From NCBI GenBank assembly GCA_026991885.1, contig JALXAQ010000211.1:1-40509 (forward strand): DNA of 40,509 nucleotides. Direction: 5' to 3'. The stretch comes from Thiotrichaceae bacterium (GTDB taxonomy: Bacteria > Pseudomonadota > Gammaproteobacteria > Beggiatoales > Beggiatoaceae). The translations under genes and the position numbers were made by a program. The notes beneath the pieces are model-generated. The model was not told the DNA's origin. It saw only the letters and a list, made by a program, of their open reading frames with translations, and searched no databases. This document shows, piece after piece, positions 1 through 9,133 of the stretch. Position 1 is the first letter of the stretch. Each line of letters starts with the position of its first letter.

Positions 1-68
1 AAGAAAACCTGCCAGGTCAAAATCAAAAGCCGTAGCAGTGTTGTGACTTTGACCTGGCAGGTTTTCTT
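1..68. repeat. Long hairpin upstream of nosZ
   Basis: Two perfectly complementary 21-nt arms (1-21 and 48-68) carry the core AACCTGCCAGGT around a 26-nt loop. A third direct copy of the core lies at 72-83, and a TTTTGA hexamer run follows at about 86-108. This may be a dispersed hairpin element or a terminator for a gene left of the window. No coding sequence was seen before the nosZ start. Confidence 0.75.
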
Positions 69-159
69 TTCAACCTGCCAGGTCTGGTTTTGATTTTGAT
101 TTTGATTTACGGACAAGTCTAATAAAATGTTTTTTTAACTATAAGTAATGGAGGATTTA

Positions 160-2442
160 ATGAAGCGATTTAATCGACCAATTTTTTTGTCCGCCTTATT
201 GGCTGTCACAGTCAATACGTGCGCGGCAAAAAGCTTAAATGATGTGATGGAACGGCGGGGATTAACCGAAAAAGATGTTTTGGCAGCTGCTAAAACTTAT
301 GTGCCAACTGGTAAACGAGATGAGTATATTGTCTTTAGTTCGGGTGGACAAAGTGGACAAGTCATTGTTTATGGCATTCCCTCAATGCGGCTCCTTAAAT
401 ATATTGGAGTTTTTACGCCAGAACCGTGGCAAGGCTACGGCTATGATGAAGAATCCAAGGCAATACTCGCTGAAGGGCGTATCCAAGGTAAAGATATTAC
501 TTTTGGGGATACTCACCATCCTGCTCTCTCTGAAACTGACGGCGATTACGATGGACAATATTTATTTATCAACGATAAAGCCAATCCACGGATTGCGGTC
601 ATTGATCTGCATGATTTTGAGACTAAACAGATTGTCGTTAATCCCGTCTTTAAATCTTCACATGGTGGCACATTTGTCAGTGAAAATACTGATTACATCA
701 TTGAAGCGGCTCAATATCCAGCGCCATTTGAAAATGAATATGTGCCACTGGCGCAGTTTAATGAACGTTATCGGGGTGGTATGACTTACTGGCCTTTTAA
801 TCGAAAAGAAGGCCGTATTATTGCTGAAAAAGCTTTCACGGTAATGGCGCCACCCTATAGTCAAGATTTGTCTGACTTTGGTAAAGGTCCTTCTGCGGAT
901 TGGACTTTTACTAATTCATTCTGTACCGAACGCTATGTCGGTGGCATTGAGCGTGGCAGACCGCCGTTTGAAGCCGGTTGCTCCGCTAAAGATACTGACT
1001 TTTTGCATGTCGTTAATTGGCGAAAAGCGGCGGAGTTAGTCAAAGCCGGTAAAGCGACTAAAATTAATGGTCATGATGTCCTCACGATTGAAACGGCTGT
1101 CAAAGAGGGTATTTTATTTTTGATACCTGAGCCTAAAAGTCCGCATGGTGTAGATGTCAGTCCCGATGGTAAATATATTGTCGTTTCAGGCAAATTAGAC
1201 AGCCATACCTCAGTTTATAGCTTTGAGAAAATTCAAACCGCCATTGCGAACAAGAATTTTGAAGGTAAAGACCCTTATGGTATTCCCATCATTGCGATGC
1301 AAGATGTCTTGCATAAACAGGTAGAACTCGGTTTGGGGCCATTACATTCCCAATATGATAAAAAAGCTTGTGTGATTTACACTTCTCTTTATGTAGATTC
1401 TATGGTTGCTAAATGGAATTATTGCACGGGTAAAGTGTTGGATAAGATTTCCATTCACTACAATATTGGTCATTTAATGACTATGCACGGTGATACTAAA
1501 CATCCTGAAGGTAAATATTTAGTTGCCTTGAACAAACTGGCGATTGATCGCTTTAACCCCGTTGGTCCATTGCATCCTCAAAACCATCAACTCATCGACA
1601 TCAGTGGTGATAAGATGGTCCTGTTAAAAGATATGCCGCTGCCTTTGGGTGAACCCCATTATGCGGTAGGGATTAATGCCAAATTACTCAAACCCGCTGT
1701 CCGCTATAAATCGGGTTGGAATAGCCGTACTAATAAACGTTCAGCTTATAAGACTCGTGCTGGGCGTGAAAAAACGCTAAAAACGCCGGGCAAAGTTGAA
1801 GTGTTTGGTACGACGATTCGCTCACATATTACGCCAGAAATTATTGAAGTAGAAGAAGGCGATGAAGTGATTATCCATCTCACCAATTTAGAGCGAGCCG
1901 AGGATGAAACTCATGGCTTTGCTTTATATGGGCATAATGTCAATTTGTCATTGGAACCGGGGAAGACTTCTAGTTTCCGCTTTATTGCCGACAAGCCCGG
2001 GGTTTATCCATATTATTGCACTGAGTTTTGCTCTGCCTTGCATTTGGAAATGGAAGGTTATTTATTGGTGAAACCTAAAGGTTATCAAGGTGTTGCTGTT
2101 AAAGCTAAAGCTGGTGCAACTTATACCAAAGCCGAGTATGAAAAACAGGTTAAAGAAAATGTGGCTACACAGGCGGTTATTGATCAAGTCGTAGGTTTTA
2201 TTACCAGCCACAATTATCAAGATTTTCAGCCAGTAGTTGAATTGGTAGAAGATGCAACGGATCAGTTAGGTTTTGCGAAAGAAGCCAAGGCTAAATCTGA
2301 AGCAGCGGCGAAGAAACAGGATTGGCAAAATGCGGCGTTGTGGGCTAACCAGTGGTGGCAATATCAGGTGAAAGCGGCTGATATTGGTTTGCGTGCTAAA
2401 ACTTATCTTGAGCAGCATGGTGCAGTAGAAATTACTAAATAG
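160..2442 (+). CDS. nosZ: Nitrous-oxide reductase, clade II (first copy)
   Basis: This periplasmic enzyme reduces N2O to N2. The start at 160 follows GGAGGA at 150-155; the upstream in-frame ATG at 148 overlaps that site. The N-terminus is a Sec-type signal peptide (MKRFNRPIFLSALLA) without a twin-arginine motif, typical of clade II NosZ. Next comes a beta-propeller with many conserved His (GDTHHPALSET, SPHGVDVS, HPQNH) for the CuZ cluster. A CuA cupredoxin domain follows, with Cys620, Cys624, His628 and Met631 (CTEFCSALHLEM). A helical tail of about 100 residues with Ala/Lys/Gln-rich sequence lies after CuA and is not part of the core enzyme. It is the first of two tandem nosZ genes, 13 bp from the next. 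Assignment is secure; the role of the tail is unknown. Confidence 0.96.
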   Translation: MKRFNRPIFLSALLAVTVNTCAAKSLNDVMERRGLTEKDVLAAAKTYVPTGKRDEYIVFSSGGQSGQVIVYGIPSMRLLKYIGVFTPEPWQGYGYDEESKAILAEGRIQGKDITFGDTHHPALSETDGDYDGQYLFINDKANPRIAVIDLHDFETKQIVVNPVFKSSHGGTFVSENTDYIIEAAQYPAPFENEYVPLAQFNERYRGGMTYWPFNRKEGRIIAEKAFTVMAPPYSQDLSDFGKGPSADWTFTNSFCTERYVGGIERGRPPFEAGCSAKDTDFLHVVNWRKAAELVKAGKATKINGHDVLTIETAVKEGILFLIPEPKSPHGVDVSPDGKYIVVSGKLDSHTSVYSFEKIQTAIANKNFEGKDPYGIPIIAMQDVLHKQVELGLGPLHSQYDKKACVIYTSLYVDSMVAKWNYCTGKVLDKISIHYNIGHLMTMHGDTKHPEGKYLVALNKLAIDRFNPVGPLHPQNHQLIDISGDKMVLLKDMPLPLGEPHYAVGINAKLLKPAVRYKSGWNSRTNKRSAYKTRAGREKTLKTPGKVEVFGTTIRSHITPEIIEVEEGDEVIIHLTNLERAEDETHGFALYGHNVNLSLEPGKTSSFRFIADKPGVYPYYCTEFCSALHLEMEGYLLVKPKGYQGVAVKAKAGATYTKAEYEKQVKENVATQAVIDQVVGFITSHNYQDFQPVVELVEDATDQLGFAKEAKAKSEAAAKKQDWQNAALWANQWWQYQVKAADIGLRAKTYLEQHGAVEITK

Positions 2443-2455
2443 GAGAATCTTAATA

Positions 2456-5400
2456 ATGAGTTTATATAAGTGGCAGAAAATAGCTTTTCTGTCGATAATA
2501 TTGGCCTCCAATATTGTTGTGGCGGAAAGCTTAAGTGATGTGATGAAAAGTCGGGGGTTGACTGAGAAAGATGTTTTGGCAGCCGCTGAGACTTATGTAC
2601 CGACAGGCAAACGAGATGAGTACATTGTCTTTAGTTCTGGTGGACAAAGTGGACAAGTCATTGTTTATGGCATTCCTTCGATGCGGCTCCTTAAATATAT
2701 TGGTGTCTTTACCCCAGAACCTTGGCAAGGGTATGGCTATGATGAGGAGTCCAAGGCAATACTCGAACAAGGGCGTATCCAAGGTAAGGATATTACTTTT
2801 GGGGATACTCACCACCCGGCTCTCTCTGAAACTAATGGCGATTATGATGGACAATATTTGTTTATCAATGATAAAGCCAATCCACGGATTGCCGTGATTG
2901 ATCTGCATGATTTTGAGACCAAACAAATTGTCGTTAATCCAGTCTTTAAGTCTTCACATGGTGGCACCTTTGTGAGTGAAAATACTGAATACATTATTGA
3001 AGCGGCTCAATATCCAGCTCCTTATGAAAATGAATATGTGCCATTAGAGCGGTTCAATGAACGTTATCGGGGTGGTATGACTTACTGGCCTTTTGATCGA
3101 AAAAAAGGTCGTATTGTTGCTGAAAAAGCTTTCACGGTAATGGCGCCACCTTATAGCCAAGATTTGTCTGACTTTGGTAAAGGTCCCTCTGCGGATTGGT
3201 CTTTTACTAATTCGTTCTGTTCTGAACGCTATGTGGGTGGCATTGAGCGTGGCAGACCGCCGTTTGAAGCCGGATGTTCCGCTAAAGATACTGACTTTTT
3301 GCATGTCGTTAATTGGCGAAAAGCGGCGGCGTTAGTCAAAGCCGGTAAAGCGACTAAAATTAATGGTCATGATGTCCTCACGATTGAAACGGCTGTCAAA
3401 GAGGGTATTTTATTTTTGATACCTGAGCCTAAAAGTCCACATGGAGTGGATGTCAGTCCTGATGGTAAATATATTGTCGTTTCGGGTAAATTGGATAGCC
3501 ATACTTCGGTTTATAGCTTTGATAAAATTCAACAAGCGATTAAAAATAAGAAGTTTGAGGATAAAGACCCTTATGGTATTCCCATCATTGCGATGCAAGA
3601 TGTTTTGCATAAACAGGTAGAACTCGGGTTGGGGCCATTACATTCTCAGTATGATTCCACCCCTTGTGTGATTTATACTTCTCTTTATGTAGATTCTATG
3701 GTGGCAAAATGGAATTATTGCACGGGTAAAGTGTTAGATAAGATTTCCATTCACTACAATATTGGTCATTTAATGACTATGCACGGTGATACCAAACATC
3801 CCCAAGGTAAATATTTAGTCGCCTTGAATAAATTGGCGATTGATCGTTTTAACCCAGTGGGGCCGCTGCATCCACAAAACCATCAACTTATTGATATCAG
3901 TGGCAATCAGATGGTTTTATTAACCGATATGCCGGTGCCTTTGGGTGAACCCCATTATGCGGTAGCGATTAATGCCAAGTTACTCAAGCCCGCTGTCCGC
4001 TATAAATCCGGTTGGAATAGCCGTACTAATAAACGTTCACCCTATAAGACTCGTGCTGGGCGTGAAAAAACGGTGAAAACGCCAGGCAAAGTGGAAGTGT
4101 TTGGCACTACGATTCGCTCACATATTACGCCAGAAATTATTGAAGTAGAAGAAGGCGATGAGGTGATTATCCATCTTACCAATTTAGAGCGAGCTGAGGA
4201 TGAAACTCATGGCTTTGCTTTATATGGGCATAATGTCAATTTGTCATTGGAACCGGGTAAAACTTCTACCTTTAGCTTTACTGCCGACAAGGCTGGGGTT
4301 TATCCGTATTATTGTACGGAATTTTGCTCTGCCTTGCATTTGGAAATGGAAGGTTATCTGTTAGTCAAACCCAAAGGTTTTGAAGAGGTTGCCACGAAAA
4401 CAGAAGCCGGTGCAACTTATACTGAAGCCGATTATGATAAACAGGTAAAGGGAAATGTGGCGACACAAGCGGTTATTGATCAAGTTGTGGGCTTTATTAC
4501 CAGCCAGAATTATCAAGACTTCCCGTCAGTAGTAGCCTTAGTGGAAGATGCCACCGATCAATTAGGTTTTGCCAAAGAAGCCAAGGGTAAATCCGAAGCG
4601 GCAGCGGCTAAAAAAGATTGGCAAAATGCGGCGTTGTGGGCTAACCAGTGGTGGCAATATCAGGTGAAAGCGGCCGATATTGGTTTACGTGCCAAGACTT
4701 ATCTTGAGCAGCACGGGGCTAAAAAAGTGGCACAAGTGGCTGAACCTGCGCCTAAAGCAGAGCCAACTAATCTTAAAGCTGATTACGATAAACTGGAAAA
4801 AGCCAATCTGGCTCAACTAGCAACCCTTAACAAAGAGGTGGGTGTCATTTTAAGCCAAAATTATTATGACTTCCCAGCAGTTGCCGCGTTGGTGGCAGAC
4901 GTGCTTAAGCAGTTGAATGTTGCCAAAAAGGCTGAGAATAACGCTAAAGCGGCTGCTGATAAAGGGGATTGGCAGAATGCGATTTCACAGGCCAATAAGT
5001 GGCAGCAGGCTCAAAATAAAGCGACTGAAATGGCTTCACAGACCAAAACGGCGCTTGAGCAACAGACTAGGGCTAAGCCAGTTGCAGATGGTGCCACACT
5101 TTACAGCAAGAAAGGGTGTATCGCCTGTCACGGTGTTGATGGCAAAATGCCTATTATGCCAAACTACCCCAAGATCGCTGGATTACCTCAAGCGTATGCC
5201 ATAGCGATGATGAAAGACATCAAAAGCGGTGCGCGTCACAATGGTCAGTCGATGATTATGAAAGGGCTGATGAGTTCTGTTAGTGATGCTGAGATGATAA
5301 CCATTGCTGAATGGTTGGCTACCTTATCAAACGGTGCTGGTACTCCGGGTGATGCCACGCTGATGGCTAAAGGGGCGGCACTCTATAAGAGTAAAACTTG

Positions 5401-6319
5401 TATCGCGTGTCATGGTGCTGATGGTAAAAAGCCTGTATTGCCAACCTATCCGAAATTAGCTGGACAAAACAAGCAGTATCTCATTGTTCAGATAAGTGAT
5501 ATTAAGACTGGGGCGCGTGATAATGGGCAAACGGCTGCTATGAAAGGAGTGATGCACCTGGTGAATGAGGAAGAAATCGGGGCACTTGCTGAATGGTTAG
5601 CTTCTTTAGAAGGTGACAGTAGCGCACCAGTTGCCGAGACGAGCCCACCGGTAGTCATTGAGACGACTGAGCCGGCTCATAGTGTGGGGACTTGGAATCA
5701 AGGCGGTGGTGAGCAGGATGAAGCGATGCACTTAGAGCCAGACTTGGAGAATGGCTTAGAGGTTTATGAAGTTTGTTCAGCTTGTCACTTACCAGAAGGT
5801 TGGGGAGCAAAGGAAGGCACTTTCCCTCAGTTAGCAGGCCAACATCGCACGGTACTCATTAAACAATTGGCTGATATTCGTGCTAAAAACCGCGACAATC
5901 CGACCATGTACCCTTTTGCATTACCGTCAGAAATAGGGGGGCCTCAGGCATTAGCCGATGTGACTGGCTATATTGCAAAACTGCCCATGAATCCCAATAA
6001 TGGTGTTGGGGCAGGGGATGATTTGGAACTTGGCAAACAGTTGTTCAAAGACAATTGTGTTAAATGTCATGGTAAAAAAGGCGAAGGCAATGCTAAGAAA
6101 TTTTACCCACGGATTCAAGGTCAGCATTATAACTATATGCTGCGTCAATTTGAGTGGATTCGTGACGGTAAGCGGCGCAACGCTAATCCTGACATGGTCA
6201 AGCAAATTCATGACTTTACGGATAGGGATATGAAAGCGGTTATCGACTATGTTTCCCGTATCAAACCGCCTCAAGAAGATTTAGGGGAACCGGGTTGGCA
6301 AAATCCTGACTTTGATTAA
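2456..6319 (+). CDS. nosZ: Nitrous-oxide reductase fused to four heme-c domains (second copy)
   Basis: This 1287-residue protein starts with its own signal peptide and AGGAGA site. Residues to about 770 are almost identical to the preceding NosZ, including the His-rich CuZ propeller and CuA ligands Cys620, Cys624, His628, Met631. The helical tail is then present twice (about 657-770 and 778-875; shared pattern QNYxDFPxVxALV...DWQNA). Four CXXCH heme sites follow at 888-892, 982-986, 1107-1111 and 1201-1205. Hemes 1-2 resemble the free diheme cytochrome at 6562-7251, and hemes 3-4 resemble the one at 7506-8147. Some clade II NosZ carry one C-terminal heme domain; four plus a doubled linker is unusual. 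Inference: a self-wired enzyme taking electrons from the cytochrome c pool into CuA. Confidence 0.95.
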   Translation: MSLYKWQKIAFLSIILASNIVVAESLSDVMKSRGLTEKDVLAAAETYVPTGKRDEYIVFSSGGQSGQVIVYGIPSMRLLKYIGVFTPEPWQGYGYDEESKAILEQGRIQGKDITFGDTHHPALSETNGDYDGQYLFINDKANPRIAVIDLHDFETKQIVVNPVFKSSHGGTFVSENTEYIIEAAQYPAPYENEYVPLERFNERYRGGMTYWPFDRKKGRIVAEKAFTVMAPPYSQDLSDFGKGPSADWSFTNSFCSERYVGGIERGRPPFEAGCSAKDTDFLHVVNWRKAAALVKAGKATKINGHDVLTIETAVKEGILFLIPEPKSPHGVDVSPDGKYIVVSGKLDSHTSVYSFDKIQQAIKNKKFEDKDPYGIPIIAMQDVLHKQVELGLGPLHSQYDSTPCVIYTSLYVDSMVAKWNYCTGKVLDKISIHYNIGHLMTMHGDTKHPQGKYLVALNKLAIDRFNPVGPLHPQNHQLIDISGNQMVLLTDMPVPLGEPHYAVAINAKLLKPAVRYKSGWNSRTNKRSPYKTRAGREKTVKTPGKVEVFGTTIRSHITPEIIEVEEGDEVIIHLTNLERAEDETHGFALYGHNVNLSLEPGKTSTFSFTADKAGVYPYYCTEFCSALHLEMEGYLLVKPKGFEEVATKTEAGATYTEADYDKQVKGNVATQAVIDQVVGFITSQNYQDFPSVVALVEDATDQLGFAKEAKGKSEAAAAKKDWQNAALWANQWWQYQVKAADIGLRAKTYLEQHGAKKVAQVAEPAPKAEPTNLKADYDKLEKANLAQLATLNKEVGVILSQNYYDFPAVAALVADVLKQLNVAKKAENNAKAAADKGDWQNAISQANKWQQAQNKATEMASQTKTALEQQTRAKPVADGATLYSKKGCIACHGVDGKMPIMPNYPKIAGLPQAYAIAMMKDIKSGARHNGQSMIMKGLMSSVSDAEMITIAEWLATLSNGAGTPGDATLMAKGAALYKSKTCIACHGADGKKPVLPTYPKLAGQNKQYLIVQISDIKTGARDNGQTAAMKGVMHLVNEEEIGALAEWLASLEGDSSAPVAETSPPVVIETTEPAHSVGTWNQGGGEQDEAMHLEPDLENGLEVYEVCSACHLPEGWGAKEGTFPQLAGQHRTVLIKQLADIRAKNRDNPTMYPFALPSEIGGPQALADVTGYIAKLPMNPNNGVGAGDDLELGKQLFKDNCVKCHGKKGEGNAKKFYPRIQGQHYNYMLRQFEWIRDGKRRNANPDMVKQIHDFTDRDMKAVIDYVSRIKPPQEDLGEPGWQNPDFD

Positions 6320-6360
6320 TAGACTTGTCCCTTTTTTTAGTATCCACCCACCCATACATA

Positions 6361-6525
6361 TAAGTACTGAAGCATAAGTTTTACTTCGTTTCAAGTATTT
6401 TAGTTTTTTTGTAGGGTGCGTCCTACGCACCTTTTCGCATCATCAGGGTGCGTAGGACGCACCCTACATGACCGGTGTTTCAAAATACCTGAAACAACGA
6501 AGTAAAATTTGTGATTCAGTACTTA
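6361..6525. mobile_element. MITE family 1, copy A
   Basis: A 165-bp non-coding element. Its 17-bp terminal inverted repeats (TAAGTACTGAAGCATAA at 6361-6377; TTGTGATTCAGTACTTA at 6509-6525) match except at two positions. Inside are further complementary arms and a perfect 21-bp palindrome pair (6411-6431 and 6447-6467, GTAGGGTGCGTCC...). The same termini enclose a different core at 12056-12179. It lies between nosZ and the cytochrome gene. No clear target duplication was seen. Confidence 0.8.
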
Positions 6526-6561
6526 CTATGTTTTGAACGCCTAAGGAGAATTGATTTAAAT

Positions 6562-7251
6562 ATGAATAAAACGATAATATTTGGTCTGTTGGCTGTCATA
6601 GCTGTGATATTTATAGTTGTCTATTTTTTACCTTCAAAAGAAGGAACCACGGTTGCAGAGCCAGAGGAGACGACACCTGAGAAAGTAGAAAAGCCAGTGC
6701 CTGAGCAAGTAGAAAAGCCAGTGGTTAAACTTGAAGGGGATGCGCTCTACAAGAGCAAAGGCTGTGTTGCCTGTCACGGTGCCGATGCCAAAACCCCTAT
6801 TATGCCAATCTATCCCAAGCTCGCAGGGCAGAGCAAAGAGTATGCCATCACTCAGATGAAAGACATCAAGAGCGGTGCGCGTAACAATGGTCAGACGGCT
6901 GTCATGAAGGGGATTATTGCTTCGGTGAGTGATGCCGAGATGGAGGCTATTGCTGAGTGGCTGGCATCTTTGCCTAAAGAGGTGAATCGTTCCGCAACGC
7001 CGGCTGCTAACGGGGCGGCACTATACAAGAGCAAAACTTGTATTGCCTGTCACGGTGCAGATGCCCAAACGCCTATTATGCCAAGCTATCCCAAGCTCGC
7101 AGGGCAGAGCAAAGAGTATGCCATCGCTCAGATGAAAGACATCAAGAGCGGTGCGCGTCACAATGGTTTGACGGCTGTCATGAAGGGGATTGTGGCTTCG
7201 GTGAGTGATGCTGAGATGGCGGACATTGCTGGGTGGCTGGTATCCCAATGA
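6562..7251 (+). CDS. Membrane-anchored diheme cytochrome c
   Basis: A 229-residue periplasmic electron carrier, likely feeding NosZ (comparable in role to NosC of clade II clusters). The start at 6562 is preferred: AAGGAG lies at 6543-6548, whereas the longer frame would begin inside the MITE. Residues 4-23 form a hydrophobic anchor with no obvious cleavage site. An acidic/proline linker with a repeated PEQ/EKPV pattern follows. Two c4-like domains each carry CXXCH (CVACH, CIACH) followed by a PIMPxYPKLAGQ motif. The two domains are nearly identical to each other and close to hemes 1-2 of the fused NosZ, pointing to recent duplication or exchange. No enzymatic domain is seen. Confidence 0.88.
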   Translation: MNKTIIFGLLAVIAVIFIVVYFLPSKEGTTVAEPEETTPEKVEKPVPEQVEKPVVKLEGDALYKSKGCVACHGADAKTPIMPIYPKLAGQSKEYAITQMKDIKSGARNNGQTAVMKGIIASVSDAEMEAIAEWLASLPKEVNRSATPAANGAALYKSKTCIACHGADAQTPIMPSYPKLAGQSKEYAIAQMKDIKSGARHNGLTAVMKGIVASVSDAEMADIAGWLVSQ

Positions 7252-7281
7252 TCTGAAGTCAATCCTGATTTTGATTAGTTG

Positions 7282-7376
7282 CTAGTACTCTGTCAAGGCT
7301 ATTTTGTCTGGTTATTTGGAGTCCAAAGCTAAAGCTTTGGACTCCAAGTGACAAAATTAGGTTGATAGAGTACTAG
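7282..7376. mobile_element. MITE family 4 with GTCCAAAGCT palindrome core
   Basis: A 95-bp hairpin with termini CTAGTACTCTGTCAA and TTGATAGAGTACTAG (one mismatch) and inner complementary arms (ATTTTGTC / GACAAAAT). The core is a perfect palindrome, GTCCAAAGCT and its complement AGCTTTGGAC, at 7321-7342. GTTG occurs on both sides and could be a 4-bp target duplication. The same core recurs near 15765, 17619 (half) and 34591. Confidence 0.72.
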
Positions 7377-7400
7377 GTTGTCGTTCATTTGTGAAAAATT

Positions 7401-7436
7401 GGTAATCGGCGTTTTTTAGCTGATTACCATTTTTTG
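7401..7436 (+). terminator. Rho-independent terminator-like hairpin
   Basis: GGTAATCGGC pairs with GCTGATTACC (one mismatch) around a T-rich loop and is followed by ATTTTTT. It lies after the first diheme cytochrome and before the second. It could end the upstream transcript or attenuate read-through. Confidence 0.5.
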
Positions 7437-7505
7437 TTGTGAGCGTTAGCTACGAAAGAAAAGGTAATTAATTTTTATGAAACGCCTAAAAAAAAAATTA
7501 TCCTA

Positions 7506-8147
7506 ATGATTATCTTACTTTTTTTGCTAGAAGTCGGACAAGCTGTCGATTTGGATAATGGTGAGGAAATTAATGAGGTTTGCGCTGGCTGCCACGGTGA
7601 ATACGGACAGGGTGGAAAACAAGGACAGTACCCCCGTCTCGCTGGACAAGCTGCAACTTATATTGCTAAACAGTTGCGTCTGTTCCGGGCGAGAAAACGG
7701 CAAAATATGCCTATGTTACCGCACACTGAAGCGCGGGAACTACCCGATGAGGATATAGTGGACATTTCCACTTATTTGAGCCAGATAACCTTGCCTACTC
7801 GTTTACCCCCTATTGAAGAAAATAAATTTGACGCATTTGAACGTTTGATGCAAGCCAAAAAAGTGTTAAATATTGCTCGTGCAGAAGGCAATGTGGAAGC
7901 CGGCAAAAAATTGTATAATCAGGAATGCCGCTTTTGTCATGGTCATGATGGTTGGGGTAAAAAAAAGAAAGGCATACCAATGATTGCCGGTCAATATACC
8001 AACTATTTGTGGCGCCAAGTACATAAATTCAGTAACAAAGAACGCATTCACGATGAAGATGAGCCTGATGATGAATTATTGAAAGATTTTACCCAAGAAG
8101 AATTGCAAAACATCTTTGCCTATCTTTCTATAGTGGATGATTATTAA
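7506..8147 (+). CDS. Diheme cytochrome c (start region off-frame by one A)
   Basis: An exported electron-transfer protein of about 213 residues with two CXXCH sites (CAGCH near residue 27, CRFCH near residue 142), each in a cytochrome c553/c4-like domain. The pair resembles hemes 3-4 of the fused NosZ. The open frame begins at ATG 7506, giving a signal sequence with no positive N-terminus. A better start is ATG 7477 (MKRLKKK), but a run of ten A's at 7488-7497 puts it out of frame; eleven A's would restore one reading frame into MIILLFLLEVGQA. The one-base difference could be a sequencing error, a mutation, or slippage on the A run. It lies 17 bp before nosB, so co-transcription is likely. 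Confidence 0.85.
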   Translation: MIILLFLLEVGQAVDLDNGEEINEVCAGCHGEYGQGGKQGQYPRLAGQAATYIAKQLRLFRARKRQNMPMLPHTEARELPDEDIVDISTYLSQITLPTRLPPIEENKFDAFERLMQAKKVLNIARAEGNVEAGKKLYNQECRFCHGHDGWGKKKKGIPMIAGQYTNYLWRQVHKFSNKERIHDEDEPDDELLKDFTQEELQNIFAYLSIVDDY

Positions 8148-8164
8148 TAAAGGATAATTTAAAT

Positions 8165-9133
8165 ATGGGAAAAGCCATACTATTTCGTTTGTTGACAACA
8201 ATAGCCATACTAATACTTATCGTTATCTATTTTTCACCCATTTGGTGGGTATCACTCAAAGCACCTAATTATCCACCGGAGGCTTTTCCAGACGGAGTAC
8301 GCATTCACTTTCACATTAATGGTGTTTTTAATGGTTGTCAAAAACGGGATACGGATGAAATAGATGAAGAAGAAGCCCTAGATTGTGTCCATGAAATGGA
8401 TACAATCAATCATTATGTGGGGATGTATCCGATTGCCTCCGGCGGACCTATTGAACGCGCCCTCTCACAATTTCTGTTTGCTTTTTTGATACTGCTATTG
8501 CTTACTTTTCTGGTGTCGGGATCAAAGTTTCAGGCAGCGACGTTCGCGGTGGGCTGTGGTGTTATCGTTGTGTGGGCATATATGACGCTATTTACGCCTG
8601 GTGGAGTCACTATGATGTCGGAAGGCTATCAGCAAGGTTTGCAGCGTAGTATGGATATGGAACGGGAAGAGTTCCAAGATTGGAGCGGTTTTTATGCTTT
8701 AAAAGAGAATTTTAAAGACACTTTGGGGATGTATTTTAGGGATACTGCTAAAATTGCAGCAAAAGTAAGCGTTTTAACAACTGCCACTTATGTGGTCATA
8801 GGGGCATTGATTACCGCTATGTTAATGTTCATTGTGGGATTACTTTGGAAGAATAAGTTGTTTTATTGGCTGCTAATTATTATTCCCATTTTATTACCAG
8901 TATTTTTTATAGCTGAATATGCTGGTTGGTTATGGTGGTTTGGGCATAATTTAAATGAGATGGGAGCTTTTACGCTGAAACCTTTTATGCCGACAGTGTT
9001 TGGTGAAGGTAAAGTCGCCCAATTTTCTACCTATTCTTATCCTCATTATGGATTTGGTTTAATGATGTTGTCTTCTGTGCTGCTTATGCTGGCGGGATTG
9101 ATTCGTCGTAAACAGCTTAAGTCCAATGAATAA
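8165..9133 (+). CDS. nosB: NosB-like integral membrane protein
   Basis: A 322-residue membrane protein with a hydrophobic N-terminal segment, a periplasmic loop (HFHINGVFNGC, then MDTINHYVGMYPIASGGP), and about five more hydrophobic segments, ending in a basic cytoplasmic tail (IRRKQLK). This layout and the INHYxGM...GGP region match NosB, found only in clade II nos clusters. NosB may pass quinol electrons to NosZ, but its role is not established. RBS-like AAAGGAT precedes the ATG. It overlaps the next gene by 8 bp, indicating coupled translation. The name rests on motif memory plus position. Confidence 0.75.
   Translation: MGKAILFRLLTTIAILILIVIYFSPIWWVSLKAPNYPPEAFPDGVRIHFHINGVFNGCQKRDTDEIDEEEALDCVHEMDTINHYVGMYPIASGGPIERALSQFLFAFLILLLLTFLVSGSKFQAATFAVGCGVIVVWAYMTLFTPGGVTMMSEGYQQGLQRSMDMEREEFQDWSGFYALKENFKDTLGMYFRDTAKIAAKVSVLTTATYVVIGALITAMLMFIVGLLWKNKLFYWLLIIIPILLPVFFIAEYAGWLWWFGHNLNEMGAFTLKPFMPTVFGEGKVAQFSTYSYPHYGFGLMMLSSVLLMLAGLIRRKQLKSNE

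Noticed and set aside
86..112. TTGAT-like repeats before nosZ as an FNR box
   Set aside because: They are a TTTTGA hexamer run; the right half-site ATCAA is absent.
2266..2511. Antisense frames over nosZ and other genes
   Set aside because: They lie opposite strongly conserved coding sequence and show no family features.
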